Assembly: GCA_910578615.1 (NCBI GenBank)
Contig: CAJTRI010000019.1
Location: 1 to 50,121, forward strand
Direction: 5' to 3'
Origin: an uncultured Duncaniella sp.
GTDB lineage: Bacteria > Bacteroidota > Bacteroidia > Bacteroidales > Muribaculaceae
Length of the DNA stretch: 50,121 nucleotides
The notes under the pieces are model-generated. The model worked only from the letters and a program-made list of their open reading frames with translations. It had not been told where the DNA came from and did no database searches. A program made the position numbers and the translations under genes. This document shows positions 1 through 8,505 of this stretch, piece after piece (position 1 is the stretch's first letter; every line of letters begins with the position of its first letter).

Positions 1-634
1 GGCTATGATTGACTACTCGGCCGATGAGCAGGAAGAAGAAGAACCCGAGGAAGAGGAAATGCAGCGTGTTGAAGAACAGCAGCCTGAAGCCCTTCCCGAA
101 GAAATCCTTAATACTGTAAAGGCTACCGAGCTCCAGATTACCCGTGATGAAGAGGTAGTCGAGGAAATCAAGTCGCAGGATGATCTCAAAGAAACGGATA
201 CAGCCGTAGGTACAACCAACTTTGACAAGGGTACCGACGACCTCAACGTTGTCCGCGAGCATAAAGACGAGGTAATCGTTGAAGAAAAGAAACCCGAACC
301 CGTTGAAGACAACCGTGTGTTTGACGTTGTGGAGCAGAAGCCCCAGTTCCCCGGTGGTGATGCAGCACTTCTCAAATATGTGGCCGAGCACATCCGCTAT
401 CCGGCCATGGCTCAGGAGAACAATATCCAGGGTCGCGTAGTCGTTCAGTTCGTCGTTACCAAGACCGGTAGCGTGGGTGAGGTGAAAGTGGTTCGTGGCA
501 AGGATCCCGACCTTGATAAGGAGGCTGTCCGCGTTGTGAAGTCACTTCCCAAATTCGTTCCCGGCAAGATGAACGGTCATGCTGTGAATGTGTGGTACAC
601 ACTCCCCATCCAGTTCAAACTTCAGGGTGTATAA
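1..634 (+). CDS. TonB-family energy transducer, C-terminal part (5' truncated by the window)
   Basis: The reading frame is open to the window edge, so the N-terminus, with the expected membrane anchor, is missing. What is visible is a long Glu/Pro/Val-rich periplasmic spacer (E-rich runs in the first 30 residues), then a TonB C-terminal domain. The domain has the Bacteroidetes hallmarks: PQFPGGDAALLKYV, a YPAMAQENNIQGRV segment, V-x-F-V-V-T-K-T-G, and a final FVPGKMNGHAVNVWYTLPIQF strand region. Proteins of this type connect the ExbB/ExbD proton-motive complex in the inner membrane to TonB-dependent receptors in the outer membrane. Which receptor it serves cannot be told from here. A strong hairpin terminator follows 25 nt after the stop, so it ends its own transcription unit. 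Confidence 0.9.
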   Translation, partial: AMIDYSADEQEEEEPEEEEMQRVEEQQPEALPEEILNTVKATELQITRDEEVVEEIKSQDDLKETDTAVGTTNFDKGTDDLNVVREHKDEVIVEEKKPEPVEDNRVFDVVEQKPQFPGGDAALLKYVAEHIRYPAMAQENNIQGRVVVQFVVTKTGSVGEVKVVRGKDPDLDKEAVRVVKSLPKFVPGKMNGHAVNVWYTLPIQFKLQGV

Positions 635-658
635 CCCTGCTGCATAGAGCACCTTAGT

Positions 659-700
659 AACAATCCCGCGAGTATAAATCTCTGCGGGATTGTTGTTTTT
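659..700 (+). terminator. Intrinsic terminator after the TonB gene
   Basis: An 11-bp perfect stem (AACAATCCCGC at 659-669 pairing with 684-694) with a 14-nt loop is followed by GTTTTT. It separates the TonB gene from the arabinose operon promoter at 733. Confidence 0.85.
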
Positions 701-732
701 ATGAAAAATATGTTGTTAAACATATTTATATA

Positions 733-764
733 TTTGTCAGATAGGAGGATAATTAGTAATTTTG
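733..764 (+). promoter_or_regulatory. Bacteroidetes-type promoter of the arabinose operon
   Basis: TTTG at 733-736, a 20-nt spacer, then TAATTTTG at 757-764. This is an exact match to the known Bacteroidetes -33/-7 consensus (TTTG, 19-21 nt, TAnnTTTG). The predicted start site is near 769-771, just before a palindrome at 775-795 and about 60 nt before the mutarotase start codon. Confidence 0.85.
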
Positions 765-774
765 AGGCATAAAA

Positions 775-795
775 TGGGTGTAAATTTTACACCCA
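775..795 (+). promoter_or_regulatory. Palindromic operator, probably the AraR binding site
   Basis: Perfect 21-nt palindrome: TGGGTGTAAA, a single central T, TTTACACCCA. It starts about 5 nt after the predicted transcription start, the classic place for a repressor to block elongation or clearance. The operon encodes a Nudix-fold AraR-like regulator (3721-4395), and that family is known to repress arabinose genes in Bacteroides through palindromic sites. That this protein binds this site is inferred. I saw no second copy in the window. It lacks a T-tract and is not a terminator. Confidence 0.75.
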
Positions 796-829
796 AAGGT
801 AAGTAGAAATAACCAGCCATATTATCACC

Positions 830-1981
830 ATGAAACATCACATTCTAACACTTATCGCAGTCTCTGCATCTGTTTCGCTGGCTTCATGCAGCGGTACCGG
901 GTCTGATGCATCGCAGAATGCAGCCGGCCTTGACCCTCAGAAATTCACGGATACTAGAGACGGGAAGCCAACCGCTCTATACACCCTCAGATCGTCATCC
1001 GGGATAGAGGCTGACATTACCAACTACGGTGGCCGTATCGTTTCGCTTATGGTACCTGACCGTGACGGGCAGATGCGTGATGTGGTTCTCGGTTTTGACA
1101 GCATTGCGGCTTATTATCCCGAAAACAACAAGACGGATTTTGGAGCGGCTATCGGTCGTTATGGAAACCGCATCGACCATGGGCGCCTTGTCATAGACGG
1201 TGATACCATCAGTCTCCCGGTCAATAACTTCGGCCACTCGCTTCATGGAGGCCCAAACGGCTGGCAGTATCAGGTTTATGCGGCAGAACAACCCAATGAC
1301 TCTACGCTTGTCCTTACCATGGATTCGCAAGACGGTGATAACGGTTTCCCCGGCAACGTGCATGCGACCGTGACTTACACCCTTCTTCCCGGCAGTCGTC
1401 TGGATATAGCCTATACTGCCACCACCGACAAGCCTACTGTAATCAATCTCACCAACCATTCCTATTTCAATCTCACGGGTGATCCGTCCGTCGAGATTGG
1501 CGACCACTCTCTCTATCTCAATGCGTCTGGTTTCACTCCCATTGATTCTACCTACATGACGACCGGTGAGATTCTTCCTGTCGCCGGTACTCCTATGGAT
1601 TTTAAAGAAGGCGAGCTTATCGGCGCACGAATTGACAATTTTGACTATGAGCAGCTCAAAAACGGCAACGGATATGACCACAACTGGGTACTTGACACCA
1701 AGGGAGACATCTCGGCCGTTGCAGCGACTCTATCATCTGCCCAGACCGGCATAGGGATGAATATCTACACCTCGGAACCCGGCATACAGGTCTATTCTGG
1801 CAACTTCCTTGACGGAACTGTGACAGGAAAGGGCGGAAATGTCTACAACAAACGCACCGGCATCGCTATGGAGACACAACATTATCCCGATTCTCCCAAC
1901 AAACCTCAGTGGCCCTCTACTATGCTCCGTCCCGGTGAGACTTATAAAAGCCATACAATCATCGAATTCTATAATTTCTGA
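830..1981 (+). CDS. galM: Aldose 1-epimerase (mutarotase), lipoprotein
   Basis: Interconverts the alpha and beta anomers of free sugars; in this operon presumably of L-arabinose before or during uptake. The 383-aa protein begins with a lipoprotein signal peptide whose lipobox L17-A-S-C20 puts it on a membrane surface facing the periplasm. The GalM-type core follows: GRYGNRI, HSLHGGPNGW, the NLTNHSYFNLTG segment with the catalytic His, GYDHNWVL, and near the C-terminus METQHYPDSPN with the catalytic Glu. Length is normal for the lipoprotein subgroup. It is the first gene after the promoter and operator, 34 nt before the symporter. Substrate assignment to arabinose rests on context only. Confidence 0.93.
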   Translation: MKHHILTLIAVSASVSLASCSGTGSDASQNAAGLDPQKFTDTRDGKPTALYTLRSSSGIEADITNYGGRIVSLMVPDRDGQMRDVVLGFDSIAAYYPENNKTDFGAAIGRYGNRIDHGRLVIDGDTISLPVNNFGHSLHGGPNGWQYQVYAAEQPNDSTLVLTMDSQDGDNGFPGNVHATVTYTLLPGSRLDIAYTATTDKPTVINLTNHSYFNLTGDPSVEIGDHSLYLNASGFTPIDSTYMTTGEILPVAGTPMDFKEGELIGARIDNFDYEQLKNGNGYDHNWVLDTKGDISAVAATLSSAQTGIGMNIYTSEPGIQVYSGNFLDGTVTGKGGNVYNKRTGIAMETQHYPDSPNKPQWPSTMLRPGETYKSHTIIEFYNF

Positions 1982-2015
1982 AACCTTAACCTCTAATCTT
2001 AAACCTTAAAACAAA

Positions 2016-3716
2016 ATGGCCTTACTTGACTGGATTGTCATTGCCGTCTTCTTCCTTGCCCTGATAGGTATAATCGTCTGGGTGATGAGACAGAAGCAGA
2101 ACAATGCCGCCGACTACTTTCTTGGCGGCAAGGACGCGACATGGATTGCTATCGGCGCGTCTATTTTCGCATCAAACATCGGATCCGAACACCTCATCGG
2201 TCTTGCCGGCTCGGGAGCTTCGAGCGGCATGGCGATGGCCCACTGGGAAATCCAGGGCTGGATGATACTTCTTCTGGGATGGGTGTTTGTACCATTCTAC
2301 ACACGTTCCATGGTCTACACGATGCCCGAGTTTCTCGAACGTCGTTACAACCCGCAATCACGTACCATTCTCTCTGTAATCTCTCTTATCAGCTATGTGC
2401 TTACAAAAGTTGCGGTGACTGTATACGCCGGCGGTCTCGTGTTCCAGCAGGTGTTCGGCATCGAGGAACTCTGGGGTATCGACTTCTTCTGGATTGCCGC
2501 GATAGGTCTTGTGATCCTCACAGCCATCTATACCATATTCGGCGGTATGAAATCGGTTCTTTATACCTCTGTGCTTCAAACCCCTATACTTTTGCTCGGT
2601 TCGCTAATAATCCTTGTCCTCGGTCTCCGCGAACTTGGCGGCTGGGATGAGATGATGCGTATATGCAGCAGCGTGAAGGTCAACGAGTATGGAGACACCA
2701 TGACCAATCTCATCCGTTCCAACAATGATGCGCAATATCCTTGGCTCGGCGCTCTGATAGGTTCCGCAGTCATCGGCTTCTGGTACTGGTGTACCGACCA
2801 GTTTATCGTGCAGCGTGTCCTTTCAGGCAAGAATGAGACAGAATCGCGCCGTGGCACTATCTTCGGAGCCTATCTCAAACTGCTTCCCGTCTTCCTCTTC
2901 CTGATTCCCGGTATGATTGCTTTTGCCATCCACCAGAACTCTGTGGCCGCAGGAGGCGAGGGTTTCCTCCCAATGCTTGCCAATGGAAATGTCAATTCTG
3001 ACGCCGCTTTCCCCACTCTTGTGGCCAAGCTGCTTCCCGCCGGCGTGAAAGGTCTGATTGTCTGCGGTATACTTGCCGCCCTGATGTCTTCGCTTGCCTC
3101 TCTTTTCAACTCTTCGGCAGCTCTCTTCACCATAGACTTCTATCAGCGTTACCGTCCTGACACAGATCCTAAGAAACTTGTCCGTATAGGTCAGGCTGCC
3201 ACTGTGGTAATCGTGATTCTCGGTATTCTCTGGATCCCGGTGATGCGTTCGGTCGGTGATGTGCTCTATCTCTATCTTCAAGATGTACAGTCTGTCCTTG
3301 CCCCCGGTATAGCTGCCGCGTTCCTTCTGGGAATCTGCTGGAAACGTACTTCCGCACAGGGTGGTATGTGGGCCCTTATCACCGGCCTTATCATAGGTAT
3401 CGCCCGTCTCGGCGCCAAGGTCTATTACAGCAATGCCGACATTATGGCAGGATCGGACAACCTTTTCAAATATCTTTTCTATGATGTGAACTGGCTCTTC
3501 TTCTGCGGATGGATGCTTGTATTCTGCCTCTTCGTGGCCATTGTCGTGAGCCTCTTCACCAAGGCTCCCGATCCTCAGAAGATACAGGGTCTCGTATTCG
3601 GAACCTCAACTCCCGAACAGCGTGCCGCCACACGTGCAAGCTGGAATATGTGGGATGTGGTTCACTCCGTGATTATTATTGCCATCACTGTTGCCTTCTA
3701 CATCTATTTCTGGTAA
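2016..3716 (+). CDS. SSS-family sodium:sugar symporter, probable L-arabinose transporter
   Basis: Inner-membrane sodium/solute symporter of 566 aa with about 14 hydrophobic segments, the usual size for SGLT-like members. Visible family features are the N-terminal helix DWIVIAVFFLALIGIIVWV, then NAADYFLGGKDATWIAIGAS and SNIGSEHLIGLAGSG, which form the first SSS repeat with its sodium and sugar contacts. Later come ATWIA, TDQFIVQRVLSGKNE and a conserved ILAALMSSLASLFNSSAALF helix. The gene sits between the mutarotase and araR with only 4 nt to the araR start. L-arabinose as substrate is inferred from the operon; galactose or glucose cannot be excluded from sequence alone. Confidence 0.9.
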   Translation: MALLDWIVIAVFFLALIGIIVWVMRQKQNNAADYFLGGKDATWIAIGASIFASNIGSEHLIGLAGSGASSGMAMAHWEIQGWMILLLGWVFVPFYTRSMVYTMPEFLERRYNPQSRTILSVISLISYVLTKVAVTVYAGGLVFQQVFGIEELWGIDFFWIAAIGLVILTAIYTIFGGMKSVLYTSVLQTPILLLGSLIILVLGLRELGGWDEMMRICSSVKVNEYGDTMTNLIRSNNDAQYPWLGALIGSAVIGFWYWCTDQFIVQRVLSGKNETESRRGTIFGAYLKLLPVFLFLIPGMIAFAIHQNSVAAGGEGFLPMLANGNVNSDAAFPTLVAKLLPAGVKGLIVCGILAALMSSLASLFNSSAALFTIDFYQRYRPDTDPKKLVRIGQAATVVIVILGILWIPVMRSVGDVLYLYLQDVQSVLAPGIAAAFLLGICWKRTSAQGGMWALITGLIIGIARLGAKVYYSNADIMAGSDNLFKYLFYDVNWLFFCGWMLVFCLFVAIVVSLFTKAPDPQKIQGLVFGTSTPEQRAATRASWNMWDVVHSVIIIAITVAFYIYFW

Positions 3717-3720
3717 TCAA

Positions 3721-4395
3721 GTGAATTTTTATAGCGAAAATCCACGTTTCTACGTGGCTGTCGATTGTATTATTTTCAGCGTTGTCGAGGAGAAGCTTTG
3801 CCTTCTCCTCACCAAGCGCAGGTTTGAACCAGAGAAAGGGAAATGGTCTCTTATGGGAGGATTCGTCCAAGCCGACGAGAGTGCCGATGCTGCCGCCCGG
3901 AGAGTCTTGAAACAACTCACAGGTCTGGAAAATGTCTATATGGAGCAGGTGCAGGCTTTCGGTGCCATCGACCGTGATCCGGGAGAGCGGGTCATCTCGA
4001 TAGCCTATTACGCCCTTCTCGGCCCCGGCGAATATATCCCCCGGCTTCTGGCCGAGCATAATGCCGAGTGGGTGGCGGTTGACAACCTGCCTCCTCTTGG
4101 GTTTGACCACCCCGAGATGGTGGGCAAGGCGTTGCAGCTGGTGCGGGACAGTCTGCCGGTGCGCCCCATCGGATTCAATCTCCTGCCCGAGCTTTTCACG
4201 CTGACACAGCTCCAGATGCTCCATGAGACCATCCTCGGCCATACTATTGACAAACGCAACTTCCGCAAGCGTATAGCCGAGACCCCCTGTGTAGAGAAGA
4301 CACCTTATATCGATAAGTCTTCTTCGCGCCGTGGAGCGTCGCTCTATCGCTACAATGAAACGCTGTTCAATTCCGAATCAAAATTTAAAATCTGA
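3721..4395 (+). CDS. araR: Nudix-fold transcriptional repressor of arabinose genes (AraR/NrtR family)
   Basis: A 224-aa protein with an N-terminal Nudix domain (about residues 8-140) and a C-terminal winged-helix region. I place the start at GTG 3721, 4 nt after the symporter stop. This gives MNFYSENPRFYVAVD, typical for the family; the upstream ATG at 3679 lies inside the symporter gene. The Nudix box keeps G47 and E53, but the catalytic REUXEE block reads R61-V-L-K-Q-L, so the metal-binding glutamates are gone. This fits a sugar-sensing rather than hydrolytic role. The AraR branch of this family in Bacteroides is known to bind L-arabinose and release DNA. The gene lies inside the operon it likely represses, giving autoregulation through the 775-795 palindrome. 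Confidence 0.88.
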   Translation: MNFYSENPRFYVAVDCIIFSVVEEKLCLLLTKRRFEPEKGKWSLMGGFVQADESADAAARRVLKQLTGLENVYMEQVQAFGAIDRDPGERVISIAYYALLGPGEYIPRLLAEHNAEWVAVDNLPPLGFDHPEMVGKALQLVRDSLPVRPIGFNLLPELFTLTQLQMLHETILGHTIDKRNFRKRIAETPCVEKTPYIDKSSSRRGASLYRYNETLFNSESKFKI

Positions 4396-4398
4396 ATC

Positions 4399-5094
4399 AT
4401 GCTCGAAGAACTTAAAGAAAAGGTCTACAAGGCCAATATAGATCTCGTGAGACACGGTCTCGTAATATTCACCTGGGGGAATGTCTCGGGTATAGACCGC
4501 GAGAAAGGTCTCGTGGTAATAAAGCCGAGCGGTGTCGACTATGACTCCATGAAACCTGAGGATATGGTGGTGGTTGACCTCATGACCGGCGAGGTTGTCG
4601 AGGGGGCACTCCGTCCGTCTTCTGACACCCCGACCCATCTTGTACTCTATCGTGCCTTCCCCGAGATAGGCGGTGTGGTGCATACCCATTCCACTTATGC
4701 TACCGCGTGGTCACAGGCCGGCATAGACCTGCCTAATATCGGCACCACTCATGCCGACTATTTCCATGACGCTATTCCCTGCACTCTTGACATGACTCGT
4801 GAAGAGGTAATGGGCGCGTATGAGTTTGAGACCGGAAATGTCATCGTGCGCCGTTTTGAGGGTATGAATCCCGTACATACACCAGGCGTGCTTGTCAAGA
4901 ATCATGGCCCGTTCTCATGGGGCAAGACTCCTGACGAGGCAGTCCACAATGCTGTCGTGATGGAACAGGTTGCCAAGATGGCCTTTGTGGCCTATCAGGT
5001 AAATCCGGCCCTCACCATGAACCGTCTTCTTATAGAGAAACATTTTGACCGCAAGCACGGCGCTGACGCCTATTACGGCCAGATAAAGAAATAA
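4399..5094 (+). CDS. araD: L-ribulose-5-phosphate 4-epimerase
   Basis: Converts L-ribulose 5-phosphate to D-xylulose 5-phosphate, the last step of the arabinose pathway before the pentose phosphate pathway. The 231-aa length matches E. coli AraD. Class II aldolase/epimerase motifs are complete: GNVSGID (27-33), KPSGVDY (42-48), SSDTPTH with D76, the zinc ligands H95 and H97 in VHTHSTY, HADYF (118-122), and the third zinc ligand H169 in KNHGPFSWG. A Tyr pair at 225-226 matches the catalytic tyrosine region. It starts 3 nt after the araR stop, so it is certainly co-transcribed with araR. Confidence 0.96.
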   Translation: MLEELKEKVYKANIDLVRHGLVIFTWGNVSGIDREKGLVVIKPSGVDYDSMKPEDMVVVDLMTGEVVEGALRPSSDTPTHLVLYRAFPEIGGVVHTHSTYATAWSQAGIDLPNIGTTHADYFHDAIPCTLDMTREEVMGAYEFETGNVIVRRFEGMNPVHTPGVLVKNHGPFSWGKTPDEAVHNAVVMEQVAKMAFVAYQVNPALTMNRLLIEKHFDRKHGADAYYGQIKK

Positions 5095-5141
5095 TACACA
5101 TACCTTAAATAATAACCAAGTCAAATCTTAATTAAAAAATC

Positions 5142-6677
5142 ATGTTCGATAATTATGAAATATGGTGGGTCACAGGTGCCCAGCTCCTATATGGCGGTGA
5201 TGCAGTAATCTCGGTTGACGCTCATTCAAGAGAAATGGTCGACGGGCTCAACAAATCGGGACGTATCCCTGTGAAGATTGTCTACAAAGGCACTGCCAAC
5301 TCCTCACGCGAGGTTGCCGACATCATGAAGGCTGCCAATAATGACGACCGCTGTGTTGGCGTCATGACATGGATGCACACTTTCTCACCCGCCAAGATGT
5401 GGATTCACGGACTCCAACAGCTCAACAAGCCATTGCTCCACTTCCATACACAGTTCAATGCCGAGATTCCCTGGGATTCTATGGATATGGACTTCATGAA
5501 TCTCAACCAGAGTGCCCATGGAGACCGTGAGTTCGGACATATCTGCACACGTATGCGTCTCCGCCGTAAGGTTGTCGTAGGCCATTGGACTGACCCCGAG
5601 GCCCAGGATCGTATCGCCGTGTGGTCACGTGTGGCCGCCGCATGGGCCGATTCTCAGGATATGCTTATAATCCGTTTCGGCGACCAGATGAACAATGTTG
5701 CCGTTACAGACGGAGACAAGGTCGAGGCCGAACAGCGTCTTGGCTATCATGTTGACTATACTCCTGTTTCCGAACTCATGGAGTACTGGAAGAAGGTAAC
5801 TGATGAGGAGACCAATGCCCTCGTTGCCACATACTTCAAGGAATATGCACATGACCCGGGTCTCGAAGAGAAGGGGACAGATGGTTATAAGTCAGTCTGG
5901 AACGCGGCCCGTGCCGAGCTTGCTCTACGTGCCATCCTCAAAGCTAAGGGTGCCAAGGGCTTTACCACCAACTTTGACGACCTTGGTACTGATGACATAA
6001 ACTCACCTTGCTTTGTAGGATTTGACCAGATTCCGGGTCTTGCATCTCAGCGTCTTATGGCCGAGGGATGCGGTTTCGGTGCCGAGGGTGACTGGAAGAG
6101 CGCCGCTCTCTATCGCACGGTGTGGTTCATGTCGCAGGGGATGCCCAAGGGGTGTTCCTTCTTGGAAGATTATACCCTCAACTTCGATGGCGCTAACAGT
6201 TCCATCCTTCAAGCACACATGCTCGAAGTCTGCCCCCTCATTGCCGAAGAACGTCCCCGTCTGGAAGTCCATTTCCTCGGCATCGGTATACGCAAGGCAC
6301 AGACAGCCCGTCTTGTGTTCACTTCCAAGCCTGACAAGGGTGTGACCGCCACTGTGGTTGATCTTGGAAACCGTTTCCGCCTTATTGTCAACGACGTGGA
6401 GTGCATCAAGTCCAAGCCCCTGCCGAAGCTGCCTGTCGCATCGGCTCTCTGGATTCCTATGCCTGACTTCGCAACCGGCGCCGCCGCATGGATTTTGGCC
6501 GGAGGAACCCATCACTCATGCTTCTCGTATGATCTCACCCCTGAATACTGGGAAGACTATGCCGAGATTGCAGGCATCGAGATGGCCCATATCAACAAGG
6601 ACACTACTATTCCGTCGTTCAAGAACGAGCTTCGTTGGAACGAGGTCTACTATATGCTCAACAAGTCACTCTGCTAA
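5142..6677 (+). CDS. araA: L-arabinose isomerase
   Basis: Isomerises L-arabinose to L-ribulose in the cytoplasm with a divalent metal. The protein is 511 aa, close to the ~500 aa of E. coli AraA. It opens with YEIWWVTGAQLLYGGD and carries GVMTWMHTFSPAKMWI, LLHFHTQFNAEIPWDSMDMD, the metal-site segment EGCGFGAEGDWKSAAL, and a C-terminal GGTHHSCFS segment corresponding to the last metal-binding His. A 47-nt A/T-rich gap separates it from araD, and 3 nt separate it from the kinase, so all three are one operon. Confidence 0.97.
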   Translation: MFDNYEIWWVTGAQLLYGGDAVISVDAHSREMVDGLNKSGRIPVKIVYKGTANSSREVADIMKAANNDDRCVGVMTWMHTFSPAKMWIHGLQQLNKPLLHFHTQFNAEIPWDSMDMDFMNLNQSAHGDREFGHICTRMRLRRKVVVGHWTDPEAQDRIAVWSRVAAAWADSQDMLIIRFGDQMNNVAVTDGDKVEAEQRLGYHVDYTPVSELMEYWKKVTDEETNALVATYFKEYAHDPGLEEKGTDGYKSVWNAARAELALRAILKAKGAKGFTTNFDDLGTDDINSPCFVGFDQIPGLASQRLMAEGCGFGAEGDWKSAALYRTVWFMSQGMPKGCSFLEDYTLNFDGANSSILQAHMLEVCPLIAEERPRLEVHFLGIGIRKAQTARLVFTSKPDKGVTATVVDLGNRFRLIVNDVECIKSKPLPKLPVASALWIPMPDFATGAAAWILAGGTHHSCFSYDLTPEYWEDYAEIAGIEMAHINKDTTIPSFKNELRWNEVYYMLNKSLC

Positions 6678-6680
6678 GCC

Positions 6681-8273
6681 ATGTCTGACAAAGCAAAAGC
6701 AACCATTGAAAGTGGCAACGCCATTCTCGGCATCGAGTTTGGGTCAACCCGCATCAAGGCCGTCCTGATTGATGAGAACAATAATCCCATCGCACAGGGA
6801 AGCCACCAGTGGGAAAACCAGCTCGTTGACGGCCTGTGGACTTATAGCCTCGAAGCTGTATGGGCGGGAGTGCAGGACTGTTACCGAGACCTCCGCGAAA
6901 ACGTCCTTTCCCTTTACGGAGTGGAGATTGAGAGACTGGCGGCCATAGGTATAAGTGCGATGATGCACGGATATATGCCTTTCGACAAGGAAGGAAATCT
7001 TCTTGTGCCGTTCCGCACATGGCGTAACACGAACACAGGCAAGGCCGCTGCGGCTCTTTCCGAACTATTTGTCTACAATATCCCCCTTAGATGGAGTATC
7101 TCCCACCTTTATCAGGCGGTTCTTGACCACGAACCCCATGTAAAGGATGTCGACTTCCTGACCACTCTGGCCGGCTATATTCACTGGCGCCTAACAGGTG
7201 AGAAAGTGCTTGGTATAGGTGATGCGTCCGGTATGCTTCCCGTAGATCCTGCCACAAAGAACTTCTCGTCCGATATGGTTGAGAAATTCGACAACCTCGT
7301 TAAGCCCGAGGGATTCTCATGGACACTTTCCGAGATTCTTCCCAAGGTACTTACCGCAGGGACGAGGGCGGGTGTGCTTACCCCGGTAGGGGCAACCCTT
7401 CTTGACACATCCGGCCATCTCCAAGCCGGAGTGCCACTCTGTCCTCCCGAGGGTGACGCAGGTACAGGCATGGTGGCTACCAATGCCGTAGAACAGCGTA
7501 CAGGCAATGTCTCGGCAGGCACATCATCTTTCTCTATGATAGTGATAGAGAAGGAGCTTTCACGGCCTTACGAGGAGATTGACATGGTGACCACCCCTGA
7601 CGGTAGTCTTGTGGCCATGGTTCACTGCAACAACTGCACTTCCGATCTTAACGCGTGGGTAAATCTTTTCCGTGAATACAATGAGCTTCTCGGTCTCCCC
7701 GTGGATATGAACGAGATCTATTCCAAGCTCTATAACTGTGCTCTCGGTGGAGATTCCGACTGTGGCGGACTTGTGTCCTATAACTTCTTCTCAGGCGAGC
7801 CTGTGGTAGGTTTTGCAGAGGGAAGTCCGCTCTTAGTCCGTTCGGTGGCTGACAGGTTTAATCTTGCCAACATAATGCGTGCGCATCTCCACGCCTCTGT
7901 GGCTGTTCTCAAAATAGGTAATGACATTCTTTTTGACAAGGAGGATGTAAAGGTAGACCGCATCACCGGCCATGGCGGACTCTTCAAGACCCCCGTGGTG
8001 GGACAGCGTATACTTGCCGCCGCCCTTAACTCGCCCATATCCGTCATGGAGACGGCAGGAGAAGGTGGTGCATGGGGTATGGCGCTTCTCGGGGCCTTCA
8101 TGGCTCGCGGAGGCATGGCCTCGCTTCCAGAATGGCTCAACGATGTGGTGTTCCGTGGAAATGACGGTACGGAGATTGCTCCAACCCCCGAAGATGTGGC
8201 TGGGTTCAACGCGTATATCAAGAACTATCTCCGCCGTCTCCCAGTGGAGCGTGCGGCAGTAGAGACAAATTGA
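6681..8273 (+). CDS. FGGY-family carbohydrate kinase, predicted L-ribulokinase
   Basis: A 530-aa kinase of the FGGY family. It has an N-terminal phosphate-binding segment ILGIEFGSTRIKAVLID, an ISAMMHGYMPFD sugar-site region, and a C-terminal ATP-site region VMETAGEGGAWGMALLGAF. By sequence it resembles the xylulokinase-like branch rather than classical E. coli AraB. The pathway needs a ribulokinase between araA and araD, no other kinase is present, and the gene follows araA by 3 nt, so I predict L-ribulose as substrate. Xylulokinase is the main alternative. A hairpin terminator lies 30 nt downstream, closing the operon. Confidence 0.85.
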   Translation: MSDKAKATIESGNAILGIEFGSTRIKAVLIDENNNPIAQGSHQWENQLVDGLWTYSLEAVWAGVQDCYRDLRENVLSLYGVEIERLAAIGISAMMHGYMPFDKEGNLLVPFRTWRNTNTGKAAAALSELFVYNIPLRWSISHLYQAVLDHEPHVKDVDFLTTLAGYIHWRLTGEKVLGIGDASGMLPVDPATKNFSSDMVEKFDNLVKPEGFSWTLSEILPKVLTAGTRAGVLTPVGATLLDTSGHLQAGVPLCPPEGDAGTGMVATNAVEQRTGNVSAGTSSFSMIVIEKELSRPYEEIDMVTTPDGSLVAMVHCNNCTSDLNAWVNLFREYNELLGLPVDMNEIYSKLYNCALGGDSDCGGLVSYNFFSGEPVVGFAEGSPLLVRSVADRFNLANIMRAHLHASVAVLKIGNDILFDKEDVKVDRITGHGGLFKTPVVGQRILAAALNSPISVMETAGEGGAWGMALLGAFMARGGMASLPEWLNDVVFRGNDGTEIAPTPEDVAGFNAYIKNYLRRLPVERAAVETN

Positions 8274-8303
8274 TATAGCGGGTTCCGATACTTACTTTCT
8301 TGA

Positions 8304-8352
8304 GGACGTGAAGTCAGAGCGGATGTTTTTTCGCAGACTTCATGTCCTTTTT
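8304..8352 (+). terminator. Intrinsic terminator of the arabinose operon
   Basis: Stem GGACGTGAAGTC (8304-8315) pairs with GACTTCATGTCC (8336-8347), 12 bp including one G-T pair. TTTTT follows. It lies 30 nt after the kinase stop. Confidence 0.75.
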
Positions 8353-8463
8353 CTGTCAGGGTTTGCAGGTGGTGACGATGAGATACAATCCTGTATGAGT
8401 ATTTGTGCTTTAATGCCGGATGTGCATATTTTTGATTATTTAAGCCATAGGCGTTGTTGGGCG

Positions 8464-8495
8464 CTTGTTATTATGCCCTGGTTTTTGTAATTTTG
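8464..8495 (+). promoter_or_regulatory. Probable Bacteroidetes promoter giving a near-leaderless mRNA
   Basis: CTTG (8464-8467, one mismatch to TTTG), a 20-nt spacer and a consensus TAATTTTG (8488-8495). The predicted start is around 8500-8503, which excludes the ATG at 8497 as a start and leaves ATG 8506 with almost no leader. Confidence 0.55.
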
Positions 8496-8505
8496 TATGT
8501 TTCAT

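Noticed and set aside
775..795. The palindrome TGGGTGTAAA/TTTACACCCA as a terminator
   Set aside because: The one-base centre leaves no room for a stable loop, there is no T-tract, and it lies just after a perfect promoter; an operator fits better.
8308..8490. A 60-aa ORF between the arabinose operon and the type IX cargo gene
   Set aside because: It overlaps the operon terminator and the downstream promoter, has no ribosome binding site and no recognisable features.
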